Shown here: positions 1 to 13,574 of the stretch, piece after piece | How positions within the stretch are numbered: position 1 is the first letter of the stretch | Layout of the letters: each line of letters begins with the position of its first letter | Source of the DNA: Isoetes taiwanensis | Lineage: Eukaryota > Streptophyta > Lycopodiopsida > Isoetales > Isoetaceae | Assembly: GCA_021234155.1 (NCBI GenBank) | Contig: JAJEKV010000027.1 | Location: forward strand, 4,464,623 to 4,528,622 | Direction of reading: 5' to 3' | Length of the DNA: 64,000 nucleotides | Notes under the pieces: generated by a model | Told to the model about the DNA's origin: nothing | The model's input: the letters and a program-made list of their open reading frames with translations, nothing else | Database searches by the model: none | Program-made: the position numbers and the translations under genes

Positions 1-7
1 CACATGT

Positions 8-811
8 ATGTTTACGAAGTGGGTAGAAGCAATTCCAGCAAAGCATGCTACAGAAAATACCACAGTAAGCTTTCTTTATCACAATTTGATTTCTCAGTTT
101 GGTGTTCCAACCATTCTTTTGTCTGCTCGGGGAACTCATTTCATGGGGAAAGTAGTAGCTCAGTTAACAGAAAAGATTGGTGTTCAACATGTACAAGCTT
201 CTGCTTATTATCCACAGGGGAATGGGCAAGCTGAGTCTACTAACAAAATTTTGAAAGCTATCTTGGCTAAAACAGTGAAGGATAATCAAAGAAATTGGCA
301 TGACGCCTTGACAGGTGCCTTATGGAGTTTCAGGTGTACTTACAAGTTGGCTACAGGATTTACACCATTTGAATTGGTTTATGGAGTGCAAGCTGTGATG
401 CCTATTCATTTGGACATTCCTTTGTGTTCATTTGTGGAGCTACCTTATTATGAGAATTTAGGAGAAGTTCCAACTCCAAATCAAGTGCATAATAGGATGG
501 ATGATTTGCTGCAATTGCAAGAGATGAGACAAGCAGTAGCAGACTTCAATATGAGGCATAAACAGAAAGTAAAGCTTATCAAAGACAAATTACAGGTTGT
601 CAATCCATTTGAAGAAGGGCAATTGGTGTTGTGCAGGACCACTAAGCAACATCTATCTAAATTTCAAAGCCCATGGGAAGGCCCATTTCTCATTGATAAA
701 GAGGTACCAGGTGGGGCTTTCTACTTGATGACTCCAGAAGGGAAATTGTTGCCTAATCCCAGAAATGGCAAGGATCTCAGGCCTTATTTTGAAAGAGAAG
801 TGCTATTTTAA
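8..811 (+). mobile_element. Ty3/gypsy pol fragment: integrase core and C-terminal part
   Basis: The open frame runs in from the window edge and covers the later half of a Ty3-type integrase: the core region around the second acidic residue, the NGQAES block holding the catalytic glutamate (about residues 73-78), the conserved FTPFELVYG segment, and a chromo/GPY-like tail with SPWEGPF. It would insert retroelement cDNA into chromosomes. The place of the second catalytic aspartate reads SARGTHF instead of the usual S-D-x-G-T-x-F, so this copy is probably inactive although its frame is open for over 260 codons. The upstream protease, reverse transcriptase and RNase H lie outside the window. Family assignment is firm; activity is doubtful. 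Confidence 0.88.
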
Positions 812-1740
812 GGGATTCAGATTTGGTATAGCTCCAATTACAGAAAATTTGTGGAGAACTTTTGGGTTACAGCAGGTCGTTTTTCTATAAAAATAGATGG
901 TGACAGTTCCATAATACACAATCTACCCAACATCAAAACGTGTGTTTCGGCGATACAAATCCAACGAGCTATGGTGCAGGTCAAACGGAGGTCTGGAACT
1001 CAAGATATCAGCTTTCAAAGTTTGCCACAGTTACAGAGGCTCTGTTTCGTCACTGTCATTTTGGACCAGTTTGTTTGTATCAGTAATTTGGATTTGAGGA
1101 GGGTATTTTCTTTCTAAACATACATGTAAATGTGTCATTTGGGGACATGTCCCAAGGACCATATTAGTATTTTTGTTGTTGTGGGTTCTCCGCCACGGAG
1201 TGGCATATTTTCCCACTGTGGTCGCCACTGTTGGGGTGGTCACCACTCACCACACTTTTCGCCATTCACCACTCACCACATTCGTCACCACTCACCACAC
1301 TCACCACTGTTGTGGTGGTAGAGGAGATAGTATACTGTATATGGAGGGAGATACGCACATGCACGCGTGCAGGATATTTGCACGTATGCATTGTGGGATG
1401 ATCATGACTGTATTATCTGAGCAGAGAGTAGAGAGAAGCGAAGAGAGAGGCGGTGTATTAAGAGAGAGTATTTTTGCTTGATCTAGCTATGGAGATGATG
1501 ATTCTGTGTGTTGTGCATTGCCTTGATTTGATAGATTGAGCTTGGATTGTTGGGTTTTTCATCCTTCTTGCAAGGTTAGAGTTCAGGCTCTAACAGCTGT
1601 AAGCTTTGGCACTTACCAAAATCTATTATTACTATGGCCTATAGCAGAGACCTGTAAGCTCTGCCTAAAAAATAGGGAATGCAGGAGCAACGAAAGTTCT
1701 GGTGGGAAACTTAGAGGCACTGCTCCATAAAACCTGGAAT
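812..1740 (+). repeat. 3' untranslated and probable LTR region of the Ty3 element
   Basis: No gene is visible after the pol stop. A purine-rich stretch (GGATTTGAGGAGGG, near 1091-1104) could be the polypurine tract, which would put the 3' LTR start shortly after it, around 1110-1140. The interval 1200-1320 is a run of CACCACTCACCACA-like units, a degenerate simple repeat, and GA-rich DNA follows near 1420-1470. I cannot fix the LTR end because the partner LTR is outside the window. Confidence 0.45.
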
Positions 1741-2231
1741 GTATTCTGCCTTAAATTAGACAGATTTTAACATTAATTTGAAGCAAACATTTATTATTTT
1801 TGGATGATGTGTAATGGCAAGTGCACAAGCTAGAATTCCTTGAAATGTTGTACCTCAAAAAAGGCACATGTGTTGATGCAGAGCCTAATAAATGCACCCT
1901 AAAAAATGCAGTCGCAATGAACCTCAAAAAATGCAGTGGCGCATGAAGACTCACCCTTAAAGAGAGTCTCACAAGGAACCTCAAAAAACGCAGTCGCACA
2001 TGAACACTGGTTGAATGAAGTTTCCTTCAAAAGATGCAATGCAACAACATTGTAACCTCCAATCGGCGCCGACTAGCCATCTTTGGCAAACCTTGAAATG
2101 GTTCCTCATTGTTCCTCCTTGTTCTTTGTATCAACCTGTTTTTAATTTTATTTTATTTTTTTGCATCAATGTAAAGCAAATATCTAAAATATCTTGGTGT
2201 AGAATTCTGTAAGAACACACTTTAGGAACAG

Positions 2232-2510
2232 TATATTACCAAGCGGGTGGCTGCTGGATGGAGAGCACTCTATGCAATGCAAAATAATTGTTTTCGCGCA
2301 GAAATTCATGATTGGCCACGGAAAGCCCACTTGTTTCGGGCTTTGGTAGAGCCTGTTTTACTGTATGGTTTTGAAGTATGGGGGCCTGCCATTAGTGCTA
2401 GTGCTTGGGAGAGCTTGGAGCAGGTGCAAAAGTCCTTTCTCACTTACAGCCTCGGAGTTAAAACAACGGTGCCCTATGCTATTCTTTTACGTGGATCCTC
2501 CACTTCTTAA
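2232..2510 (+). mobile_element. LINE (non-LTR retrotransposon) ORF2 fragment, post-RT region
   Basis: About 90 codons match the region just after the reverse-transcriptase fingers/palm in plant LINE ORF2 proteins: a basic segment ending WRALYAMQNNCF, then the hallmark VLLYGFEVWGP block, then EQVQKSFL and an LGVK segment leading to an abrupt stop. The parent protein nicks target DNA and copies its RNA in place. This piece lacks endonuclease and catalytic YxDD parts and is a truncated relic; the usual 5' truncation of LINEs would explain its shortness. No poly(A) tail is obvious after it. Confidence 0.7.
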
Positions 2511-2519
2511 TGGTAATAA

Positions 2520-4300
2520 CACAAAGTACGACTAATGCAAATTCAAAAACACAATGGGCTCATAACCTGTTAGAACTAGACATAAATGGATCAAAAACAA
2601 TAACAATACTGAACTTGAACAAGAGTAATGAAACGCATATAATATTCAAGCTCAGAAACTGATATTTGATTCATCTCAAAAATGGGCTTAAAAACATTGT
2701 TTTCCATGAGCTAGGCTTAGATTAAGCCTAACATCCATACCCTTAACTTGATCCTCACCTTGAGCTATAAGAAAAAATAGTTGTTTGATTTTAGCAACAA
2801 TTCTAACATATCATAGAATCTGGTTGCTTGGTGGTGCAGACATAACTCGTTTTCATTTTCTTAGGCCTCAATTTTTTAAAAGTTCAGTTCCCTACCAAAT
2901 TTGGCATTGTGCTGTATCAATTTGCATTCGAGAGCTCTTGAATTTTTCAAGCAAAAAGAGCGTCAAAGAAAGGTCTCTTCAAATAGTGCAAGGATTGCAC
3001 CCTTTTGCAAATATGCAGTAGAATGAAAGACCTAGAAGATGGAAGATGGGTGTGGTTTCTTGTAACAACTTGTGATTTTGGGCTCTCAAGCCTCTTTATT
3101 TCATTATTCACTTCGCATGGATCTTTGTTTGGGAGCAAGCTACACATTTTATAGGATATTTGCAGACACAAATTCGATTGTGGGACTGCGTTAACCTTGC
3201 AATAAATTGATTTGTTTCAGTCTTGTGTAGATTGATGCTTTACTGCATTTTCTAGATTGCAATCCAAACATTACTCTTTACGGATGCAGAGACTTGGTTT
3301 GAAGCCAATATAAGACCAGTAGTTCATATTTAGATCAAAATTACAGGAAAGAGAGTATGTTCTTGATAATTACTTCTTCTACAATAGGGCTTTCTAGGAA
3401 AGTCTTACTGTCCAAGAATGGATAGCATTAGCAAGCCTATATATGAGCTAATAAGATGCTATTAACGGCTGCAAAGGTCTGTTTACGTTGAAGCAACTTG
3501 GAGTATAAGCAGGATTAGATTGCATGTCGGATTTATCCCTTTTGATGATTTGCAATCTTTAGAATGGACCCATCGTACTACAAGCACTAGAGACCGAAAG
3601 CATTTAGTCATAATCTTCTTCTACAATGGGGTTCAAATATTCTCAACGTTCCAAATTTGTTATCTGCGCTACTAAAGCATAATTATAAAGGGAAAAAGAA
3701 GAAGGTAAATTATCTTAAGTTGCTAGCTGGATCCACAAGCAGTGGGATAATAAAACTAGAGAACCTAAAGATGTCTAAATGTTTCAATTCTAAAACGAGT
3801 TAGATAAGTACCAACAACTTGTGTTAGACTAACATGTAACATTTTGTATATAAATGCACTAGAGATTGAGTCATAGTATTTGGGTTTGTTTTCCATCTAA
3901 GTCACAAATTCAAAGCCATTAAACTCAAAATTCAAATCTCGAAAACTGGCTTGGGCATTCCTTATTTTGACTCTCGAGAGAGAGAGATAGTTAAGATGTT
4001 ATTGACAGGGTTGCACTTTATTGACGGACCCTAATGAAGCATAATGCTCCATTCTTCTTTACTCTGATTATAAATTGTGGCAATTGAGGCTTGGTATGGT
4101 ACTTGTCATCTATCACTAATGGTTGCATTTTAATAGTTCATTACGCCCAACCCACTTTGCATAAAGTTGTATGCGCCATAGGGCAGCTTAGATAAATTTT
4201 GAATTGAGGTCATTCAAATCAACAAATTTCTTATTTTGGCCACATGCCCTTGTGCCTCAAATTGAACAATATTTGAATCTATATTTTATACAAGGTTTTA
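2520..4300. other. No gene seen; AT-rich intergenic DNA
   Basis: Only short unconserved open frames. A GA run lies near 3975-3990. I see no RNA gene or transposon terminus. The segment precedes the 3' end of the minus-strand rbcS gene. Confidence 0.5.
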
Positions 4301-4360
4301 ATATGTACGATTGTTTGCCAAACTCTTTGGCTATTACCAAAAGGATGCCACTTTAAGAGA

Positions 4361-5226
4361 TCATTTAGGCGGACGGTGGACCAGGAAGGCAGCGCATTGC
4401 ACTTGTCTCACATTGTCAAATCCAATAATGCGAATGAAAGCCTTGGGGTATTCCTTCTGGCATTCTGCAATCTCCCTCAGAACCTGGGCCGAATCTGTGC
4501 ATCCAAACATCGGCAACTTCCACATAACCCAGTAGCGTCCATCATAATATCCAGGGCTTTTGTTGTTCACCCTAGAGACGGTCCCAACCTACAAAACCAA
4601 CTTCATCTTCAACATATATATCAACATAATTTAGAATGAAGGACAAGAATTCAGGCTCACGTTGTCAAACTCGATGCAAGGGATCCAGCCGCTGCGGAGA
4701 ACATAGTCGATTTGCTTGGCGATGGCATCGCTGCTGAGTGGAGGAAGGTAAGAGAGGGTCTCGTATTTGTCATTATTGTAAGGGTTGAGAGTCTGCAAAT
4801 AAGTGGAGAAAATTCAAAAAATGAAGGCAATGTTCCCAATACCATGGTTCAACACCAACAATGGGGCAAGTCCTTCATATGTTAAAACTGAGCAATAAAT
4901 GGTTGATATTTTAGACCTAGTATAATGGTTAATATTTTAGACCTATAAATGAACAAATTTTCATTTCAAACTTAGCAGTTTAGGACTAAAACAAAGAAAT
5001 GAACGATTTTAGGACGAAGAATAGGTACCTGCATGCAGTGAAGGCGGCTTCCATTTTGGACAGATCTGGAGGCAAATTCAGAATCAACACTAGAGCCAGA
5101 AAACAGACCGCCAGATTTAAGGCCAACAAAAGGCTTGATCCGGCTGGGCTCAGCGGCTTGGAAAGCCTTTGAAGAAAAGGCAGCAGGGCCGGAGACTGTA
5201 GCCGAAGCTGTAACTATGGCTGCCAT
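4361..5226 (-). CDS. rbcS: Ribulose-bisphosphate carboxylase small subunit, chloroplast precursor
   Basis: Three exons on the minus strand join in frame: 5226-5029, 4792-4661 and 4588-4361, giving about 185 codons, the normal precursor length. The first exon is a serine/alanine-rich chloroplast transit peptide starting [11 protein letters not shown] and ending at the Met-Gln that begins the mature chain; an intron exactly there is typical of land-plant rbcS genes. Exon 2 carries the ETLSYLPP motif and [10 protein letters not shown]; exon 3 carries [17 protein letters not shown], the helix with [11 protein letters not shown], and [14 protein letters not shown] near the end. The product assembles with RbcL in the stroma to form L8S8 Rubisco. 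Splice sites are all GT-AG. No lesion is seen, so it is probably functional. Confidence 0.95.
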
Positions 5227-5266
5227 TTTTCTTTATGGGCTCTGTGGAAACGGAAGGAAATGCAGA

Positions 5267-5274
5267 TTTATATA
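5267..5274 (-). promoter_or_regulatory. TATA box of rbcS
   Basis: Read on the minus strand this is TATATAAA, about 40 bp upstream of the rbcS ATG, within the range expected for a short 5' leader. Confidence 0.7.
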
Positions 5275-5384
5275 CAGCTCTGGCCCTTTCTCAAAACCAC
5301 ACAACCCAAATCCTTTGCGTGAAAGAGAAAATTGGAGCACAGATATGCCCTGTTCGTATTGTGGCTCCTAATTAACTTGCATCA

Positions 5385-5642
5385 GATAAGCTTCCTTTTA
5401 GCCACTCGTCCAAAAGTTCTGTCACTTTACCTTTGAATTCCTGCGTTAAGTTGAAATTTACCCGATGTTGTCTTTCTATTTGTACAGTGTAGTGTACAGG
5501 GATTTTTTCGCAAAATGGGCTACGGCAGACAAGCTTGAAAAGGATAGATCTATAAAGGAAAATATTCCGGTCTCTGTGGAGGCTAAAATTTGGGCTAAGC
5601 AGAACCCTCAGAGCACTGACCATAACGGTTGGCACACGTGGC
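5385..5642 (-). promoter_or_regulatory. Candidate light-responsive unit of rbcS (I-box plus G-box)
   Basis: A GATAAG I-box lies at 5385-5390 and a CACGTG G-box, in the context GCCACGTGT on the minus strand, at 5635-5642. This pair is the classic light-regulatory module of plant rbcS promoters, bound by MYB-related and bZIP/bHLH factors. Here they are 160 and 410 bp upstream of the start codon and 245 bp apart, wider than the compact arrangement in many seed plants. The motifs are seen; function is inference. Confidence 0.5.
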
Positions 5643-5732
5643 AATATATTTACAACTAATAAATGTGTGCCCGACGATGTCTAAAAATTACAGTGGCATG
5701 ACACGTTGTATCCATCGCATTTATGGCAGACA

Positions 5733-5790
5733 CATGCATTTATTGCGGCCATTAATCTGCCATGCATTTATTGCGGCCATTAATACACTG
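5733..5790 (+). repeat. Two 28-bp direct repeats upstream of rbcS
   Basis: CATGCATTTATTGCGGCC followed by ATTAAT occurs at about 5733 and again at 5761 (28-bp period). The unit includes an RY-like CATGCAT core. It could be a promoter element or simple slippage. Confidence 0.6.
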
Positions 5791-5799
5791 CATTTAATA

Positions 5800-7570
5800 C
5801 ACGCATTGAAGCAGAAGAAGATGTGGGCACAGCAACCGGCACCGGATTTGAAGAAGCTGGAGCTGGAGAATGGCGAGGAGAAGAACCCACACTATGGGTC
5901 TCTTGGGGCCGCTTAAAAAACGCTGCAGAATCAACAAAACTATGAGGAAAAGCTTCCCAGAATGCCGATTTTGAACGGAAGATTTTTGTTACCTGACAGC
6001 AGTTTTCTTGGCACAACAGGCAAAAAATAGGGTGCTGGATTGAAAAAAAAAAGAAAAATAGGAGCCGTATGAAGCTAAACAACTGTCGACCGAAGATACG
6101 GTAGTCGCAAATTTGTTTAGGCATGGTAGGAACCTGTTCTTGAAAGGATTGAAAAGAGAACACATTGATCTTCTCCTTTGTTTCACCCATTTCAAATCAT
6201 TTTGCTTTTCAAGCAAAAATTACAGGAAGTTTATGCCAATGCTTAGATCTCAGAGATAAGCTTTTGACCGATTTCAGCAGGAAAGGGAAGAAAAGCTTAC
6301 CTTCTGGTCCCTAAAACTCGTAGGCGCCGCAAAGCTCAAGTTTCTGGCGGATATGGTGCCGGGCAAACTTTGCTTGCTTTTCTCTAGCACCTCCGGAATA
6401 GGCCATGAACATCTTACAGCGCACGAAAATCAATCAAGAAATCAAAGTCCAGAATATAATAGAAACATGCTATGCCGGAATTCCGGGCTGTTTTCGCCAC
6501 TTCTGGGCCCTGCGCCAAGACCGTAAATCCAAAAACTGACGACCCAAAAACCGAAAGCCCAACTTATGTAGGACCCAAGAATCAAAAGACCAGGCTCAAG
6601 CTGAGGACATGGGCAGCTGAAAAATGGATCCGCCAGAATGAAAAGGCATGCCTGGGCAGGAAAAATATATCGAGATTAGCAAGCATTTGGGTACAATGGA
6701 TGCATCCAGGAATCTACCAGACCTGCCGACAGACTGGATTATCGAGAGATAAGGGTTAGGCTTGGGCTACGTGGTCTTTGAGCCTTGCCTTCATTTATAA
6801 ATGTAGTCTTAGTGATGTCAACAAATGAATTTTGCCACTTTGTTTTCAAACATTGGGGTATACACTCAAGCACTTTATATTTGGTGCTAAAATGACATAT
6901 AAGGACTTTTTCAACCATTTCTCAGTTTCCAACTCAACAATTGGCGGTTTAACTACTACAAGTCTTCAATATTGTGCTCACATATTAGAACACTGTGAGA
7001 ACACTCATTCTGGTTGCAACCTTGGACCTTGAGTCTACTAAAAGTACTCTGCAATTTGCAATTTTAATGTCTGCAAATGTGCTCCGCATGTCGCTCATTA
7101 ACAGCACTCGTGTTCAAAATCATTTCGCTTGCAACCTTGGCTTGCCTACCAGGATTATTCCACATTCGCATCATAGGCCTTATCAACATACTAAATTCAG
7201 GTGTATTTGGAAGGCGAAACTAATGAGCAGACTTCGAATGAGCGTATTGTATGCTCACAGCAAAAAATAATACTCGGCGAGTTCATTACCTAATTATTGT
7301 TACTTCTCACCTATTTGTTCTGACGCTTGATTTTGATGAAAGGCTTGATTGAAAGGACGAATATTACATCATAGAAAAATATGCACCTAATAGTACTTAA
7401 GGAAAAGTCTCCTCTTGACATGTGTGATCTTTGTAACAAGATTGTGATAAGTATGATGATCAACTACGTCCCAATGCAGACTATAATAAATCCATTGCTA
7501 CACAAAACTAGAACATAGACTCGGGCCAACTTTATAGGGTTAGGACTAAAGAAATGTTCGCGGCGGCCTT
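5800..7570. other. No recognised gene
   Basis: A minus-strand open stretch around 6190-5780, with a Pro/Ser-rich tail, and another around 6410-6310 both have possible splice sites and might be leader exons of an unknown gene, but I recognise no domain. The plus-strand frame at 6472-6759 is rich in Pro-Lys repeats and looks non-genic. Confidence 0.35.
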
Positions 7571-7639
7571 GGCCGCTGCAATAAATTTCTTGTAATTTTA
7601 ACGTGGATATGTGCAACTTTCGACATTCCATGTTGATAT

Positions 7640-8230
7640 TGCAAAGAATATTAACCTATCCACATTAACCGATGTCCACATTAAACCACTTCCCTTGTGG
7701 TTAGTGTGGCCTATCCACACACATTAAACCATTTCCCTTGTGGTTAGTGTGGCCAATGTCTAAATGTGGCTAATGTGACTATGGATACTTATGTCCACAT
7801 TAACCTATGGCCTTACGGCAACATTAACCTATGGCCATATCCACCTATGTCCACACTAACCATTATAACCTATAGCCACATTAACCGATGTCCACATTAA
7901 TCCATGGCTACATTAAACCACTTCCCTTGTGGTTAGTGTAGCCACATGTGGTTAATGTGACAGTGGACACAATAACCCCCTATAGCCACATTAACCTATG
8001 GCCCTATGGCTATATTGGACCTAACCTATGTCCACCACATTAACCTATAGCCACACTAACCACTATAACCTATCCACGCTAACCCTATGGAGACTCTAAG
8101 GCCACATGGCCACATTAACTTATGGCCGCATCCACCTATAGCACATTCACCTATGGCCACACTAACCACTATAACCTATGACCACATTAACCTATGTTCA
8201 CATTAACCCACGACCACTTCACAATAGCCA
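7640..8230. repeat. Degenerate CCACATTAACC(TATGG) minisatellite
   Basis: About 600 bp consist of variants of CCACATTAACCTATGG and CCACACTAACCACTATAACC, together with the inverted form GGTTAGTGTGG, packed head to tail with irregular spacing. The same motif family reappears at 14320-14490 and near 14755. It is non-coding. Mixed orientation of units suggests repeated local rearrangement rather than simple slippage. Confidence 0.85.
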
Positions 8231-8817
8231 GACTAGCCACAATAGAACATTTGGCCGCATCCTTCATTCCTGAAGATTCCCTTCGCATTCCCACGAAAAC
8301 GCACTAGACCCAACGGCCTTCTTTCGCTTCTTCCCACACACCACAAATGGAACTGGCCTAACCAACATTTTTACATTTAAGTCCTCCACAATGGGTAGGT
8401 CAGGTGCAGCAATAATGTTTAATGTGTAAGTGGTTAGTCTCTCCAACTTCAAACTAAGTCCTCGTAGTAGGAAGTCAGCCTCCAGTGCAATCTAAGGGTT
8501 ACTAGCTCTGGTCTCCTAATGGGGCCCATGGTGGCACGTATACTAGCCTCAATTTTACAGAACTGTTCTTCTTTGAAGCATGAACATATTACTAGACCTT
8601 GCTGCCTGCATGAACACAGTATCACAGCTTACTACTCGAACATAATAAGCTATATATGTATGAACCGAGGATTTGTGAACTCTAGCTCTCATACAAACAA
8701 AGCTAATCTGCAAATTTACCGTGGAGATGAATGTTGTATGTCTCTTATGTGAAAATAGGCCACAAAAGAAAGTGAGTAATGCGCCTTGCATAGTATTAAG
8801 TACTAAAGGGACTCAAT

Positions 8818-8932
8818 ATGCATGCATTGCATGGTATGCATGCACTGTGTGCATGCATTGCAAAGTGCATGCATGCATAGTATGCATGCGTTGTGTGCAT
8901 GCATGCAATCCATGCACGCATGCATGCCAAAA
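8818..8932. repeat. GCATGC/TGCATGCA alternating purine-pyrimidine cluster
   Basis: Within about 115 bp there are roughly ten GCATGC cores, many extended to TGCATGCA, interrupted by ATTGCAT and GTGTG. The tract can form cruciforms or Z-DNA and is also a dense array of RY motifs, the core bound by plant B3-domain factors. No gene is obvious on either side. Confidence 0.8.
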
Positions 8933-9120
8933 CCATAGGTTGGGAGTGCAAACTAACAAGAAATACAACACCCGCTCTATAAATACTGTTGGTATACCCT
9001 CACACAAATACAACAACAGAATCATATGCAAACCATAGCAAAATGGTCGTATAATTATACGTTTTGTGCGACGAATGTGTGAAGCTTGGGAAGGTAACAT
9101 TTGGGTTTTAATATTTGTTG

Positions 9121-9280
9121 TTTTTGGGTTGCCCCTAGGGGGGCAATCCCTTGTTTATGTGGGTTTTTGGCATGTCTGAGTATATGCTAGTATATACTTA
9201 GAATATGCTGAAAACTGCTCCAAACTCCCTATCGGCTGTAAATTGGCGGTCGCCGGCCGTATGCAAACCGTCTAACCGGC
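9121..9280 (+). repeat. Dispersed repeat family, copy 1
   Basis: Starts with GGGTTGCCCC, then TGTGGGTTTTTGGCAT, then tandem ATATGC-type words ending TAGAATATGCTG, then AAACTGCT, CAAAC and a GGCTGTAAATTGGCGGTC block. Related copies lie at 16905-17108 (minus), 21718-21890 and 43672-43770. The type of element is unknown; it could be part of an LTR or a non-autonomous DNA element. Confidence 0.75.
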
Positions 9281-9738
9281 AAGAGCTTGCCATATCCACC
9301 AGTGCAGGTCTGGTCGTCGGCATTGTTTCTACAGGGAATGAAGAGACATTCCCTTATACGAAAATAATATTCAAATTCAAATCCAAACCCTAATTCAACT
9401 CATTTTCCTACAGCTTGCTTCTCAATCAGATTTGTGAGGTTTTGGGGATGCTTCGAGACGCGTCGCGAATTTGTGACTTCAAAATTTGTTTGCTCGTCTA
9501 TTTATATGGCCTCAACGACCTGACCTTGAGCAGAGGAAGAGCAAAGGTACCCGATTCCTCCATCACTTTTAGGCTCTTTAAATGATTTAAGAAGCGAAAC
9601 GATATAGAAGAAATTCATTTCTGCATGTTTCTGCAGTTATTCAGCTAATAATCTCTAGATTTAAATATCAGATGGTCTTATTGTTTGATGCGAGAATTTA
9701 GTCGTTATTGATGTTTCCATGGGATTATAGAAGCCAAG

Positions 9739-10906
<1,168 letters not shown>

Positions 10907-11039
10907 ACACCAGCTAAGTATCTTGCATCACAACAAGCATGCTTCCTTCACATAGTTGCCTGATGAATTAAGAAAAAGACATCCATCATAACATGGACTT
11001 ACTTGGAGATATTGATCCAAACGGAAGGCTCACAAGTAG

Positions 11040-13560
11040 AATGATGGTAAAGGAAAATACTATGTTTGTCAATACCTCCAACCATAGACATATCCATTCC
11101 ATTGCTGCAAAAGTGTGGAAAAGAGTCTTCTCTGTTTTCTTCTAGATTGTTCTCTGTTTTCGCAGTCATAAGACCTTGATTCCATAAATCCAGCATTAGT
11201 TACAGAGCTTTCCTTTGCTATGGACGAAGAACTGAAAAAAAACAGACTGCCACCACCATGCTGCTTTAAATTCATTCGTAGACAATCTTGAAAAGGGCAG
11301 CCTTCAAGTGTTCTGAAAATGGTTCGTTTCTTCAGCCTACTCATTTATTGACATTATTCTTTTTGTATGAACTCAAACCATAGATAAACTCTGGAATCAT
11401 TCTTTCTTTCTCTGCTTCTTCTTGAGCTCGCCATTTTATTGAATAGAATTTCTGTCATCATGGCTGTGCCATATTTTTTAAAGGGCTAATCAGTGGAAAT
11501 ATTATTGCAATGATTGAAAGGATACCTTCTAGGTTGCTTGTTGTAGCTCATGGCATTAGCCTAGTATCAATGTGGCCATGCCCAAGCTCTAATTCCTTAG
11601 TACTCCGTCAGGGCTTTCTAGCAAAGTTCAGAGATTTCCCAATACTGAGGTCATATAGCACATTCATTTCAGTGGAAGACTGGATTTTTACAGGCACTAT
11701 GTCCTATAATTCATCCAAAGAAAATGGGAACACTTTTATAGAGTTCCATTTATAGTTTTGCCTGCACACATTTTATGCTGGTTTCAAAAGCATTTGCATA
11801 CTGTTTCGGCATCGCATAAACAAAAGGAAGTCAGCAATTATTATTCAGCAATTATTATGGTAGAGTCCACTGGCAAAACATGGGGGCCATGCGTATTTGT
11901 TTGAAGTAGTCATGAAAGGAAGATATGTTGTATCTAACTGTATATGTGGCATTCGGAATTCGGATACTTTTCATATCTATGCGGAGAAACTTAAAGTCCC
12001 CTTTTCTTTTGTGTTAGTTACAGAATTTGTAAAAATACACTTTTAAATTCATGTTGTATCCTGATGTAGTTCTCCACTTTCCCAAAATATGGAAAAAAGG
12101 AACGTTGTTCGTTACAAAAGGTTTCTCCAACTTTGGACTAACGAATGGTTGCACTATATGAAGTTCATTTTCAATCTTTCACCAATTACCATGTTCAATT
12201 CATGAATGTCGCGGTGTCCTTCTCTTCATGTGCCATGTTAATTCTTTGAAAAAAGTCATGCAGTAAATATTTCAATGGTTTTTACATGATACAATTTGAG
12301 TTAAAACAAGAATCTAGGCGAACTTTACAGTTAGGTCTTAGTCCATATTCTCAACTCTTCTTTCTTCGAGTAAATATGGTTATATGATGATTGAAGTTGG
12401 TTGTATGCTTTAAGAGATCAAAGATGAGATTGGATCTCATGCAATTCTTTTATACAAATTCAAGGAGTTTTGTGTGTTCATAAATTCTAGTCAATATGTT
12501 CTAGAGATACCACCGATTAGCAGTTGTGCAGGTTCACACATATGCATCCAGTGCAAAATTGACCATTTTCTTGTTGGCTGGTTTTAAGCCTTTAGAAGCC
12601 ATGTCTAAGCCTCTGAGTTTGGACTGATGACCTTAAATCCAATCTGTGTTTGCACCCAAGAAAAAGAACATTTATAGTTTTGGCCAGCTTCAACCCTGCA
12701 CACACACCCAACAAAGTGAGCATCTATGAAGGGGCTAGTCTTTAAGGAGGAGATGGAGCATAAGTTTTAGATGGTAGAGATTCTATAATCATGTGGCGTG
12801 TATTATAAATTTTTTTGGCCATTGGATGGAGGCATATTACACAAGATATTCCACCTCATGAAATTTGGACCCTCCAATGCAAGTCAAGATGGGGTCAAAT
12901 CCATCCTATTTAACTTGCCCCTTAGAGCCATCCCATGGTTCTATATCCTATAAGCATATTTCAAGCAGCAGCCATTAAATTACAATGAGCCCGGGGAGTT
13001 GAACCCCAGTATAATTCCCATGCTCATCCAAGCATAGCATGCATCCCACAAAAGGGATGCCTGCTATGCCCAGGGGCCGAAGCCCACTAACACGTCAAAC
13101 AAGTTAGGCCTATTTATGTAACATAAATAAAAAGTGACCTCATAACGGTCCCTCACCAATTTCAGTTTAATCACAATCATTAACAAACCATTTCCCATAA
13201 TCAGCATCACCACAATTATACATTAACTCAAAACACTTTACAATGTTGAAGGACACTCGACTAAGCGAAGGAAGTTGAGCTCCCCAACACCGGGTGCTCC
13301 TGCAAGCACTACAACACAAATCCAGATCAACCTCCATCAACCTCCATCAACCTCACATACAAATAACAAACTAACAAAACATAACCACCAAAACATATAA
13401 CAGAACTAGTTCATAGCCGAGCCACTTTGTGCATGCCTTATCACCCGCATCTCGACTTGTTCTGACTTCGCTTTGCCATTCCGGCCTTGTCTTCACACAA
13501 ATAGAATCTTCTGTTATGTTTATTTGTGTCTTTTTTTTACCATTCTTATTAGATCTTTGG
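11040..13560. other. No gene recognised
   Basis: AT-rich DNA with short frames only. At 13010-13100 there is a GTTGAACCCC box (a B-box-like sequence on the minus strand) and an imperfect inverted repeat, CATAGCATGCATCCC against GGGATGCCTGCTATG, which might be a decayed SINE or a small foldback element; I could not confirm either. Confidence 0.4.
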
Positions 13561-13574
13561 GTTTTGCTTCGTTA

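Noticed and set aside
6472-6759. Plus-strand 95-codon frame as a gene
   Set aside because: Repetitive Pro-Lys composition, no splice context or known motif.
13010-13100. Possible minus-strand SINE or tRNA
   Set aside because: Only a B-box-like GGGTTCAACTCC with one mismatch is visible; no A-box at tRNA spacing was found.
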